Part shown: in pieces, positions 37,581 to 48,684 of the stretch | Layout: every line of letters starts with the position of its first letter | How positions within the stretch are numbered: the stretch's first letter is position 1 | NCBI GenBank assembly: GCA_026874595.1 | Contig: CM049316.1 | Span: forward strand, 34,419,339-34,483,338 | Source of the DNA: Sipunculus nudus | Lineage: Eukaryota > Annelida > Sipuncula > Golfingiida > Sipunculidae | Length of the DNA stretch: 64,000 nt | Direction: 5' to 3' | Program-made: the position numbers and the translations under genes | The notes under the pieces: generated by a model | Databases searched by the model: none | The model's input: the letters and a program-made list of their open reading frames with translations, nothing else | Told to the model about the DNA's origin: nothing

Positions 37581-39089
37581 TAGGGCCCTGCGCGGGGCGG
37601 GTTTTGACCCGCAGCCCGCGGTCCCCCGCGGGCCCCCGCATAGGAATCTTTGCGTGGCGGGGCGGGCTACATCTAAGAAAGTGTGGGGCGGGGCGGGCCG
37701 AAATGACGTCTGTGCGGAGCGGGGCGGGCTGCGGGTTGATGATCTGGCAGTTCAGTAAACTATGAATATAAAACTATACTTTAAAAAAATTAAATCATTT
37801 GAAGAAATTGGAATTTTGTATAAAATGTTTTCAGGTGTCGTATATTTGAAAAAAAAAATATCCCTGTTAACCCCTTATTCTGACTGACAGTTGTAACAAC
37901 GCTATGCAAATGTGTCTTTTCTAGGTATAACATCAATTTGTTATACAAAATAGATGGTGTATCCTTAATCTGAAATCTAGACTTTAAACTATTGTCTTTG
38001 CAATGGGAGCAGGTCATAACTTTGTATAAAGTTACCTGGCCTGATGCTGTATATGGACTGTAACCCTGTACTTGTCATGTCTCACATATTACATAATATG
38101 GCTGGGAGTGAAGCAAGGGGTTGATTACCTTTGATCTTGTAATAGACAGTGTCTGGCTACAGCTGGCTCTGTAAGTGACTCAATTCACCTGGAACTGCAC
38201 AAAGCCTAAGGTGGACTCCTTATCTAATTGTAACTCCATGTGCTGGCTAATTGTAAATGACACTGGCCACTGGCTGGTCAAATCCCTGTTTGGTCACAGC
38301 ATAATGTGTTGATGATTGCTGTAAGAAACAAGGCTCTGGCCATGTCCAGATATCAATGAACATCCTGAACCGAAAGCCACATCAGTCAGATTACCCCTTT
38401 ACTCCCTTGACCCGATTAGTCTCAGTTTCAGCTAATTAGCAGATTATGACTATAACAATTTAACCAGCAACACATCTCGTTAGTTTGATGGCCTGTGATT
38501 AGCCAATACTATTCTAAAGGGTCACTTTGGGTACAAATACTTTGAAGAAGTCTAATTTTTTCTTTACTTTTTTTTATATATTTAAGTAGAAACAGACACA
38601 ATACACCAAAGGTTTGTTTATTACCCCTGTAAAATATGAAAACATATTTATGGTGTGTTAAATTATTATCTATAAATTAAATCCATCTAACTAATCAAAC
38701 ATGTCTTTAAAAATATTTCACGAATTATGGTTTGAATTATTGCAAAAACGTATTCAAATAAATTTTTCATTCCAATCACCAAACATTTTATATACATTAA
38801 TAATAAGCGTGTCTTATACATGTGATGTAAAATATTTTGATATGTAAACCTTTGGATCCGAAAACTATTTTTCATTATTTTGCGGGCTGGACTGCGGGCC
38901 AGAAACTTAAAAAACGCGGGGCGGGGCGGATGCGGGCTGAAAGAAAATTTCGCGGAGCGGGTGCGGGCTGAAAGAATCATAGTAACTGCGGGGCGGGCTG
39001 AATTTATTTTTTTTATTGCGGGGCGGGCTGCGGGCTGACAGGACATGATGCGGGGCGGGTGCGGGCTCAATTTTTCAGCCCGCACAGGG
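37581..39089. mobile_element. Non-autonomous hAT-like transposon with GC-rich subterminal repeats
   Basis: This 1509 base insertion is bounded by a perfect 8 bp direct repeat, ATGTGGAT (37573-37580 and 39090-39097). The left end begins TAGGGCCCTGCGCGGGGCGG and the right end reverse-complements to CCCTGTGCGGGCTG, so the ends pair imperfectly. About 150 bases at the left and 200 at the right are extremely GC-rich, built from GCGGGGCGGG and GCGGGCTG, while the middle is ordinary AT-rich DNA with no coding region. The element interrupts the third family P copy; the first copy (near 3.52 kb) lacks it. The long open frames seen across the GC-rich ends are by-products of the repeats. Confidence 0.75.
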
Positions 39090-39555
39090 ATGTGGATACG
39101 GAATGGGGGAAAAAAAGGGGGGGGGGCTCACATTGCGAGACCACGAAGCAGCAAAGGCAAACCGCCCATCATCGGTTCTGGCACAGAGCCAAGAATCAGA
39201 CTAAAGAGAGCTGGTGTCTCGGTGTAATTACGTTCCCGAGGCAGCGGAAACCTTGCGTTTCTTAAGAAGCTACTGATTCTCCCGCTGCTTGGTATGACCG
39301 TTTATGATACACTAAGACACCAGGTGGTGGGTCGTTGTCTGATGAAAAACATTGTGCATAGATGTGACTAGCAGCCAACCAAATGCCAGTTAACAAACAC
39401 TCGACAGGCATCATGGCTCCGCCCTTAGCTGCTTGATGTCAGTTTAATGGTCTTCCTTAATAAAAAAAAATAGTTTAATTTTAATTGCTCCCTCTGCGTT
39501 CTCGTATTATTGACCGATTATGATAAAACGACTATATTAGCCAAGCCATGTAATC

Positions 39556-39802
39556 GTTGCCAGCAAAACGGGAACCGGCCAACGAGGTGTGCACGGAGCC
39601 AATGTTGTTATATTTTGTTTGAATTACAGCTCACCGGCCGGACATCCTATTTGCACAAGTACCTGTGCTAACCACGTGTAGGGCCATTATCTCTGAGCCG
39701 GTGGCCTATTCAAACGGTTGCCGGGGCGATGAGCTGTCACTCAAAATAACATATTGGCTCCGTGTATTTCTCGCCTTGCTGGTAAACCGTTTTGCTGGCA
39801 AC
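39556..39802. mobile_element. Foldback/MITE-like element with about 60 bp inverted arms
   Basis: The left arm starts GTTGCCAGCAAAACGG and continues through CACGGAGCCAATGTTGTTATA. The right arm, reverse-complemented, reads GTTGCCAGCAAAACGG and then CACGGAGCCAATATGTTAT. The pairing continues inward in weaker form (TTACAGCTCACCGGCC against TGACAGCTCATCGCCC), so the whole 247 bases form a long imperfect hairpin. No coding potential. A target duplication was not resolved. Confidence 0.65.
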
Positions 39803-41565
39803 ACGTCCTGATAATTATGTAGATTTCTTGTCGCATCAGTTGTGTGTCGCATATAGGGCATTATTAAACGCAGTCAAGAGTACCTTAAATATTTATGGAA
39901 TCAGTTTGTGGTGTAGCTCATACACAATGGCCTCGTCAACCCCGAAACAGATTTTGCCAACAGCATTTATAATTGCTATTTATTTATCATGTGACCATTT
40001 CAGCCAATCATAGAGGTCGTGTCTTCCAGCACCGGGTTTTATCTGATTGGACCAATATAGAGTGCTCCCCTCTGGTGTAGCCACTCAGTATACGAGGTCA
40101 AAACAAACAGCGCTTATGATATAGGTAGTAGGCCTATAGTAAAGCGCTGTGTAAAGAGCGTACGGTGTAATCAAACCAACGACAGCGGGGGATAGCATGT
40201 TTAAAATTTGGGCTCGATACATGCACAATGCGATACCACCCCCTGATTTGTCAGATTACAGTTCTTTGCTCTGTGGCCACCCTGGTGGTCATACTTAGAT
40301 GACCTTGCCATACAAAGCATCATTTAAAAACAAAAAGGAGGCCTGGGATAACTGTAGTGTATAAGTCTTGCTTCAGGGTTGTAGCCGCCGATGGGAGAGG
40401 GTACCCCAACCCATGAAGTAGAATATTACTGAAGATTTAGTCAGTAATGAAGCAATCTAATGTCGGCGTTTCTTTATAATTCTTATGGTATTATTCTTAA
40501 TCTTAATGGTCTTTTCTGCCCCACCTCTGTAACGGCCCCGGTCATGGTCATCATCTACTTTTCTACTTAAAGGTGTACGTTCCTTCAAGTCATGACGTGT
40601 AGAATACCAGCTTTATTGCCATAATAAAGGAATGAACCTTGCCATGTTTTAGTAACAATTTGAAAGCTCTGCATGTGTATTGGAAAATTAGGTAATTATT
40701 AACTAAGTTAGCTAAAACCATGAACCCTGAATTAGAAAATCACACGGGAGAAATATAATTTAAATGAAACCTCAAAATTAAAAAGTGGTCACTAAAGTGA
40801 GGTGGCCTTTCATGCGAGGTTTACCTATATGTATAGTGTAAGATTTTTTGATCACAAAAAATAAGATTTCCTATCAGATCCGGTGACAAACAAATAAGGA
40901 TCATACGCTTTGAAAATTATATTTCATAATTTAAACTTTTATCAACATGTAAGAATCGCGACAAAAAAAATTGATCTCCAATATTAAAACTAGAAAATGC
41001 AGTTCACGTTCAACTGATATAAACCAGGTCGCTAAAGGTCGCCAGTCGTGTGCTAAACACTGATAAAATGATATTTTCTTGAAATGTTTGAAATTCTGTT
41101 AGATAAAGTAAATCACAAAAACGTATACTTTGTATTTGTTCAAAGTTTCATTAAAATCTTAATCAAGATATATAGTACAACATCTGAAATATAAATGGAT
41201 TACCCTGGCGCAGGACTAAGGCATTTTATATACATGCAATGAATGCATAAATAATTTATTCTGTAACATTTGCCACAGATGCTGAAAACGTTACACAAGT
41301 AGGTTGTCACATGATTTGGATAGATACTGCCTTTTCTTAAACAATCTAGTGAGCACTTCTCGTGGCGATCTTGATGGTTCGTGTGCTAGTCGCCAAAGCG
41401 ATCCCATTTGTCTTTGCGACACCTGGCGGAGTTGTATTTGACGGACTATTCCCGCAAGTAGTTCGTCCACTTGGAGGTTCAGTAAGCCAGAGACTTCAGC
41501 ATATTTACACTCATATGTTTCCGCTACCGCTTTACCTTCTGCAAATAAAAGAAGTGCATAATATA

Positions 41566-41571
41566 TAGTGC

Positions 41572-41618
<47 letters not shown>
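41566..41618. repeat. (TA)n microsatellite
   Basis: TA tract, followed at 41720-41752 by an ATT-rich stretch. The interval 40.77-42.88 kb is otherwise without recognised genes. Confidence 0.9.
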
Positions 41619-41620
<2 letters not shown>

Positions 41621-42884
41621 AGAAAATCGAAAAAAGGGGGGTTGGTGCCTGATATGTATTTTTAAAACTAAGTTCTTAATTTTTGTTTCGTATATCTTCT
41701 ATATATCTTTATATATTTACATTATTATTATTATAATTATTATTATTATTACGTTACATTTTGGTCTATGAAAATAGAAATATTTAACCTGTTTCACCGA
41801 GTGTTCTTTAAATGTATTAATATGTAGATGGGGGAAGGGTATTTAAGGGGATGTCCCCCTCCCATATTGGAAATTTTCATAAATATGCAACGTAAAGAGG
41901 ACATTTAGAGGCACCTGTCACATAAAAAAAATCTAGGGTTTTCTGTTACTTAACCACTATATCCTTAAACGAATTGGACAAAGTTACATTTTACGGGATC
42001 AGGGTGTGTTGAACATCTTAACATGTGGCCGGCTTTTCACAATTAGGATATTAACTAGAAAGTAACATGTCTATGCCAATGGTGAAAATTTGAATCTATA
42101 TTTATAAATTTCAAAATATCATCTTTTATGAGTAATTTTCGTGGATAGATAATTGTTAAACTGTTCAGGTCGTTACTTTTTACCGGCTTCTGTGGTCGGC
42201 TTCTGCAGTGCACTGGATTCGCGGAGAACCTATTGAGGGTTCGAGTTTCAGCAGAGGAGCAGTGAATTTTTTTACGGTCGACACCAACCGAGCCATGAGT
42301 CTTTAAGCTACCGGGAAGGCCGTGCCTCACACACAGACGAGCAATGTGGGATGTTCCTCGGTGTTTTGACCAACAGAGTTTAATAACGGAAAGACTCCTT
42401 CCCTCATAATAGAAATATTTGGATGCTATCTTAATTGATATGGAGTAATTCACAAAGTTGTTCATTAAATCCTCTACTTGTTAAATCGAAAGGTATAAAC
42501 TGTTTTCAATAATTTAACTGTTATTTAATAATCTAGTTGCTAGGACATAAAAAAGAAATATGAACAAAACCGACAATTACTTACGAATTAATGGGAAAAG
42601 AAATAGATAAAATGAGAGGTGTTTCAGCAAAACCTGCCAACTACGAGCTGTTTTGGATATTGTTTACATACTCTCGACTTTTTACGTGCGAGCTTATGTT
42701 ATGAAAGTTACATCTGAGTCATTCAGGATATTATATGTACATGTTTTATCAATATTTGTCAGATAATATATCTTAGTTAGATTAGGTATCATAGCTGCAT
42801 CTATGATTATATCACACATGCATACCCTTAATATCTTATCCTGGGGCTTTTCATAATTTTTTTTCTACACTTGTCCGTGCTTAC

Positions 42885-43065
42885 CTTTGTCGGATACCTG
42901 ACGTAGCCGAACCAGGTCTATTTTATTAGCGACAAGAATAATGGCACACTTCCGCTTTAAGGTCATACGGAGGTCAAACAGCAGGTCGACAGCGTGATGG
43001 AATGAGGTCTTGTCTTCAATCCCGAACAAGATCACATAGGCGTCCACGCAACAACACTCCGTCAT
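42885..43065 (-). CDS. RGK-family small GTPase (GEM/RRAD/REM-like), internal exon with the NKxD motif
   Basis: This is a 181 base internal exon with acceptor TTTTGACAG and donor ACAAAG/GTAAGC. It reads open in phase 0 for 60 codons plus one base. The peptide contains VDAYVILFGIEDKTSF followed by ILVANKIDLVRLRQVS. NKID is the G4 guanine-specificity motif. The NKxDLVRxRxVS context and the preceding DAYVI...D..SF pattern are characteristic of RGK GTPases, which inhibit voltage-gated calcium channels and affect the cytoskeleton. The split Gly codon at the 3' border fits the known family sequence, where a Gly follows the VS motif. The next exon (the conserved FIETSA-type segment) was not found downstream in this window. 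Two candidate upstream exons at 52.3 and 55.0 kb are on the same strand with compatible phases. Confidence 0.8.
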
Positions 43066-44307
43066 CTGTCAAAAGCAAGCAAATATTTTGTCCACACGTT
43101 ACTGCTTGAACCAGATGAGAATGCTTAACAGAGCCTTTACCTTCACAGAGACAAAAGATTATTGTAAAAGAAACTAGAATCCAACTCATGAATAGCATGC
43201 TTCGATTTATCTGAAGAATAGCCGTGGGCACTGTATTACTGACAACACGATAAATTTGTTATTGAGTACCAAAACTCCTGATGTGGACTACCTTATGTGT
43301 GATACTTTTTTGGGATACCCTCTGACTTGAAGAGAATTTGGGGGATACGATTATCGGGCACGTATATATATATATATATATATATATCAATCAAATAGAA
43401 TTCGTGTTTCTTCATAAATGCGCCACGCTATATGGCACCATCTGTGAATTAAGAATTATGGGGACTAATTTTAACACCCTCCACCTCCGGCGTCGGGTAC
43501 TTTTTAACGCCGTTACCGGACTCACAGACGCAAGTCATGCCCTCAGGAATGTGCTATCACATAATCCATGTGAGAGCCTTATAGACATTGAGCATTGGTC
43601 CCTCTGCCCAATTGGCAGCATTTCTCTAAATGCAGCTGGTCGGGACTAAAGCTGCGTCGGTCCCGATCCGATGGTCACACGGACGTTTTGTACAAGCGAA
43701 CCCCACACCTGTCCAGGAAACCCACTAGCCATGCATGCTTGCTGATATTCGGTTCATCGTTCGCTCACGAATTCGGCCAGTAAGAGTTTAACATTTTCCT
43801 GCCATTTTGCCGCGTTCTTGCTTTGCGCTGAGTAGAATAATTTAAAAAAAAAACGCCTGACCGAACATGCTACAGTGCATAGATTCGCAGACAAACGCAA
43901 GGGAAACGTAGAAACCGCCGAGAAATCATTTGGAAAAGCTCAAAAACGTTCGTGCATCGCAAGAAAACGCTTTGAAAAAGCAAAATAAAACGCAAAGAAA
44001 CGCATAGAATCCTATGGAAACCACATTAATATAAATCAAACCAACTTAAACACTGCTCATAGGGAAAACACCGCGCTCTGTTTTTTTTTTCAACTTTGAG
44101 TTTTTATAACAACGCGCAAAAGCTCTCACGAAATTACATGATAATAATAATGAAAATGTTATAATTTATGCACTTGATACTGCGCTGCCTTCCAGCATTC
44201 GGTGTTGCTCAAGGGAGCCTTAGCATGCATGTTTTAAGACAGAACATAAAATAATGAATAAGAATACTAAAAAAAGCATTAGAAGTGACAAAGATTATTA
44301 AGAGTCT

Positions 44308-44532
44308 TTAGGTAGTGAAACTGTCTAGAGAAATAGTCTGACCATAAGCAAAGCTTAAAATATGTGTCTTTAGTTTCTTCTTTAAAGATTCATATAAGTC
44401 ACACATTTCTAGGATCATAGTCAGCTCATTCCATAACTTGAAAGCAGCAACTGAAAAAGCGACATCTTCTATAGAACCTAGTTCTTGAGGGTTGCTGCAA
44501 CAGGAGTACCTGGTTATTAAAAGTCCACTCAT
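44308..44532 (-). mobile_element. C-terminal remnant of a non-LTR retrotransposon reverse transcriptase
   Basis: This 74 codon open frame ends EDVAFSVAAFKLWNEL...LYESLKKKLKTHILSFAY. The pattern (G)DRAFSVAAPxLWNSLP...SVxxFKxxLKTHLF is the usual tail of reverse transcriptase polyproteins in jockey/CR1-type LINEs of invertebrates. The element is cut off on its 5' side, as is normal for LINE copies: nothing resembling the polymerase core lies upstream. Sequence from 44307 down to about 44200 may be its 3' untranslated region. Several residues differ from the common pattern, so the copy is probably old. Confidence 0.7.
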
Positions 44533-45553
44533 TTTATTGTGGAAAAGTGGCCCGACTCACCACAAATTGCAAAAGAAATATCCTTCGTTACACATACTAA
44601 AAGTCTAACAAAATATCATGAGTCGAACAGTCCTAAATTTGCATAAATTTAAAAAACAGCCGCCAGGCCTTATTTCTGATCTCTATTGGCGTTACTCTTT
44701 AGCGTGTAATTCGTAACTGTTGAATCTAGAGACCTCTTACTTGAAATTCTGAGAGGCCCTCGAAACCCGAAATTATGTCACAGTAACCTTTTTTCTCCGT
44801 GTTTGTGGGCAAAAACATGATTTTCAGAACCCGGAATTCAGACGAAGGTGTTGTGTTTGTGTTAATCTCGTATAATGTGGTTAAACGACAGTCTATAAAA
44901 GCGAAAAGGTTCCATGGATAAACATAATGCCTATCTGTGAACGTTGGCATTGAAAAAATTATTTTAAAAACAATTTATATTTTGTATGTATACTAAAATA
45001 TGATAAATTGTATAAATAAATCCGTACATTCATTTGTACCAATTTTTCTCGCAACACACCAGATCGCTTACACCAAGGTAATGCTAAAATTGTAAATGAG
45101 ATCTATCTTCTCACTCATAAATATATATTGGTTTCTAAGGTGTCAGAAAATTGAATTCTTTGGATATCTGCACTATCAAAATGCTTGGAAGGCTAAGTTT
45201 ACTAATAAAGTGACTTTTTTTGTTTCGTAATTCTAATTTTAAGCAAGATAGAAATACTGTAGAGACACGGAAAAAAACATTTCATATTGGTTCGTATTTA
45301 TTTTTTTTAATATTACATTTAAGTATATGAAAATTATCAAAAAGTTCATTAATTTATAAACCATTAGAAGAAGTAGCGTCGTTCGTTTTTTCTTCAAAAT
45401 AACACACACTTTATGGAGTCCATTATAATCCTAAAACCGGAAAATTATTTTTAATAAAGGGGCTAATGCAGGGGATTTTTCCTTAATTAAATAAAATATA
45501 TTGTATATTTAACAGATTTATTTCTGATGACTTGGCTTTATTGACTGAATGTA

Positions 45554-45555
<2 letters not shown>

Positions 45556-45622
<67 letters not shown>
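45556..45622. repeat. (TA)n microsatellite
   Basis: Uninterrupted TA tract. A shorter one lies at 43362-43387, in the intron upstream of the RGK exon. Confidence 0.95.
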
Positions 45623-45624
<2 letters not shown>

Positions 45625-46429
45625 CCTCACTGCACCATATCAGAGAGATGTTCTCTGATCTATTCCAAGGCGTCTTTTCTCTCCGTATACTGTTAAAAGT
45701 TGTTCATGTTTCTTCCCATCAGTGAATCGGGGCTCTTGGCCCTTAGAGGGTTCACATTGCGAATATTTAAATGACGTGAAAAATTATTTGATCAACTAAT
45801 AGAGGTAACATTCAGACTCAAACTGTGGCAACATCATTTGTGATCTATGAACTGGAACTTTACCAGCGAGATGAACTGGATTATTTTTACTATCAGGGTA
45901 ATACAAATATGCTTTTTAATCCAATTAATTACTTTTATTCAGACCCTCAAATGTGAATATTGGATCACTTAAATCAGCTTTAAGAGACCATCATCTGATA
46001 TCAAACCTTACAATAATTTATGACCTCGGCCTTTTAGCCCAAAAATCGATAAGGCTGTTCCTCTTATCTCTTGTGACTGACAGACACACACACACACTTT
46101 CGAAAGGGTATTTCCTTTAGTGATGAGTGACATATATATGTGAAGTTTAAATCCAATGATATAACTCAAAGACTTTTAACTTGTATATATATATAGGTTG
46201 TCCAACAGAGAAATACTCAGTTGAAAAACAGGACCAGTGGCTAACATTCTCATTTATATTCAAAGTGTTCCAACTGTGGTGCAATATCATAATCATGCAG
46301 ATCTCTAGTTTTACTGATTTTAATAATTAATGTCTGATTTAAGGACATACCATTATATGTTCATTGCCACTTCCCAGTCGAATAAATGGAAGGTTTTCGT
46401 ATTTTTCTTGTCTCTATAAAGACAAGTTA

Positions 46430-47045
46430 TAGAAGATGAACAAATGACCCATGGGTCATGACCCTCAGCCGACTGACTTGTTGACAATATGTCCTTGCAC
46501 AGACAATTAATTAAGATAATGTAGGTGAGATCATCATTCATGCATATAAGCTTGTGTTCATCATGTCCCATAAGACCACTATAATTACTAAAAAGCCATC
46601 CAGCCTTTAACGCCAATTCTGGAACCTTTTATATACATGTTAAAATATATCTAGGGTACTCAATAATACAGGTAAACATTTGTAAAATTTAAGATAATGC
46701 AGGTAACGCCACCACTCATGCCCAATAGGAAAGGTTTATTAAGACTCATGAGCACACCAAATCTGATGACAATCCATCCAGTTGTTCCTTAGGAATCTGG
46801 CAATTATTGTGTATTTTTAATTATTCGGGGGGGGGGGGGGTTCACGCCCCGTTTCTCAAAGAATATAGGTCACAGTGACCTAATTTCAGGTTACTGATGA
46901 TAATTTTCAAGGACCTCCCAGGAAGCAGAGGTTCATGATTCTAGGCTCTATAGTTACGATTTGTGCCCTGTTAACGGACGGACGACGACGGACAAGTCGG
47001 ATCGCTACAGCTCAAAAGACTTTCAGTCACCTGAGCTAAAAAAAT
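46430..47045. repeat. Dispersed repeats related to family Q and to the 5 kb array
   Basis: GACCCATGGGTCATGACCCTCAG at 46447 resembles the head of family Q. The tail 46965-47041 (GGACGGACGACGACGGAC ... CACCTGAGCTAAAAAA) resembles its end at 8545-8611. Between them, 46868-46960 is a reversed relative of the 5 kb array (GGTCACAGTGACCTAATTTC ... GGACCTCCCAGGAAG ... TTCTAGGC). A G tract lies at 46828-46841. Confidence 0.45.
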
Positions 47046-48618
47046 CAAGAAATAATGTAAAAAGATCCTCGATTACTACTATACAATGTCCTTGGTTTCC
47101 ACGACGGCTCTTTGATAAGATATGGAGTGGGGACTCGACCAATCATTGACCAGTTATAGCAATAGCTAAAATGTTTTATGAACAATTCATTTAATAGGAC
47201 AAATGTTCTCACAGACAGCAATCATTATATAAAATATTAAATGAATGGCTAAAAGATATAGTGTATGCAAAATGCATCTCCTATCGCTGTAGGATATTCC
47301 ACTGCAGTTTTTTACTGGGTTGAAAAATATATCACACATCATTGTATAGTAACTATAGTCTTCTGATAAAATAAAAGAAAAGATAATTACCGATGGAAAG
47401 CCAGTCTGGCGGAATGAACCAAAGAACAAATGGGCAGTTCTGATAACTCTGGGTTAAACAGGGCCTTAATTAATCATGACAATTAAGCTGACCTGAATGA
47501 AATATTTCGGATTGCATGGTAGGTGTCGCCATTAAAATATACTTTGCATTATGATCAATATGTCTTTAAATGTTGTGATGACAGCTGGCAACTTTTTTTG
47601 AGAAATCTGCCATTTTGAATGTATTTTCACAGGCAAGCCTCTTAACTTTTGTGGTGCTCAAATTTGTTTTCGTTCGATTCTGTTCATTCTTTGCATGCTG
47701 TCATAATGGTGTAAACAGGACACATTTTTAAATTTTTTTAGGCATACACACAACATTTGTTCAGCACTCTCGTACACTAAAAATCGTCTAGTTTTCAGTT
47801 TTCTATTTTCACTCAAAAAAAGTTGTGTTCTTACAACTAGAAATACGATTGATCGGTACAGAAAAGTCGACCCCCCCCCCCAAAAAAAACACCTTAGAAT
47901 CGGGCCCGGACCACATCTTTAGCCGCACCTCCTTCGAGTTTGAGTTTAGTAAGACACCTTTTCATGTGTTTTCTTAATGGTGCAAACATGGCGTGACACT
48001 TTTTTTCTGGTATCATCTGCCATGTTTATTGTCACATGTATACTTTGTAAGAAGATTTTTAATAGCAGTTTATGGGAAAGAATTTTTTCCTTAGCATGAA
48101 TGCACGATATTCCTTTAACCATGGACTCCTTATTATTTATTCACTTTTTATATTTTAACTGCGGTTTCCCACACGATGGCGAGAATTATAATTTTGAAGA
48201 ATTTAGATTTATACTTTACATCTCTTTGTATGTACGTACTGATTAAGTGTCCACACCAAAGCATATAATCAATATGGTATTGTCAGTTTAAATACATGTT
48301 CACTGCCAACATCCAACGCACTGTAACTATTTAGGCTAGATATCTACCAGATAAGGCCATGCCAAATAAAAATAATTGTTCTACGAGATTCGATGCTCCC
48401 ACTTCTCGGTGGTGCTAAGGTCCTTGGTAATGTTGCTTATATGTGATAAGGCACAGATTCTTGAATACAAATTTTAAAAATATTGATAATCGACTTGATT
48501 TTGTGTTGGTCATATCCACCATTTTAAGAACTGTGGCTATTTTTCTTTGTATTTGCTGAGCATGACGGTATATTCAACATTTTGTGACTCGACCGGGAAA
48601 GAAAAATCGCCGCTCACG

Positions 48619-48620
<2 letters not shown>

Positions 48621-48680
<60 letters not shown>
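48621..48680. repeat. (TA)n microsatellite
   Basis: Uninterrupted TA tract. The surrounding 47.05-52.3 kb, inside the putative RGK-like intron, shows no genes or elements that I can recognise apart from a G tract at 50330-50342. Confidence 0.95.

Positions 48681-48684
<4 letters not shown>

Larger units (their letters stand above)
35270..40770 (+). repeat. Large family P repeat, copy 3, interrupted by a hAT-like element
   Basis: 35270-37240 matches 1-1400 (shared AGTGAATGCAATATTTC, GGATCCTTTTAAACATTTGACC). 37241-37560 and 39110-40770 match 3227-4205. The 1.5 kb hAT-like insertion (37581-39089) and a foldback element (39556-39802) account for much of the extra length. A 67 codon open frame at 35340-35543 falls in the part shared with copy 1, where the frame is not open; no family is recognised. 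Confidence 0.7.

Noticed and set aside
38687-39085. 132 codon minus-strand frame and the plus-strand frames at 37511-37765
   Set aside because: They run through the GC-rich subterminal repeats of a transposon; the Ala/Arg/Pro-rich peptides come from the repeated words.
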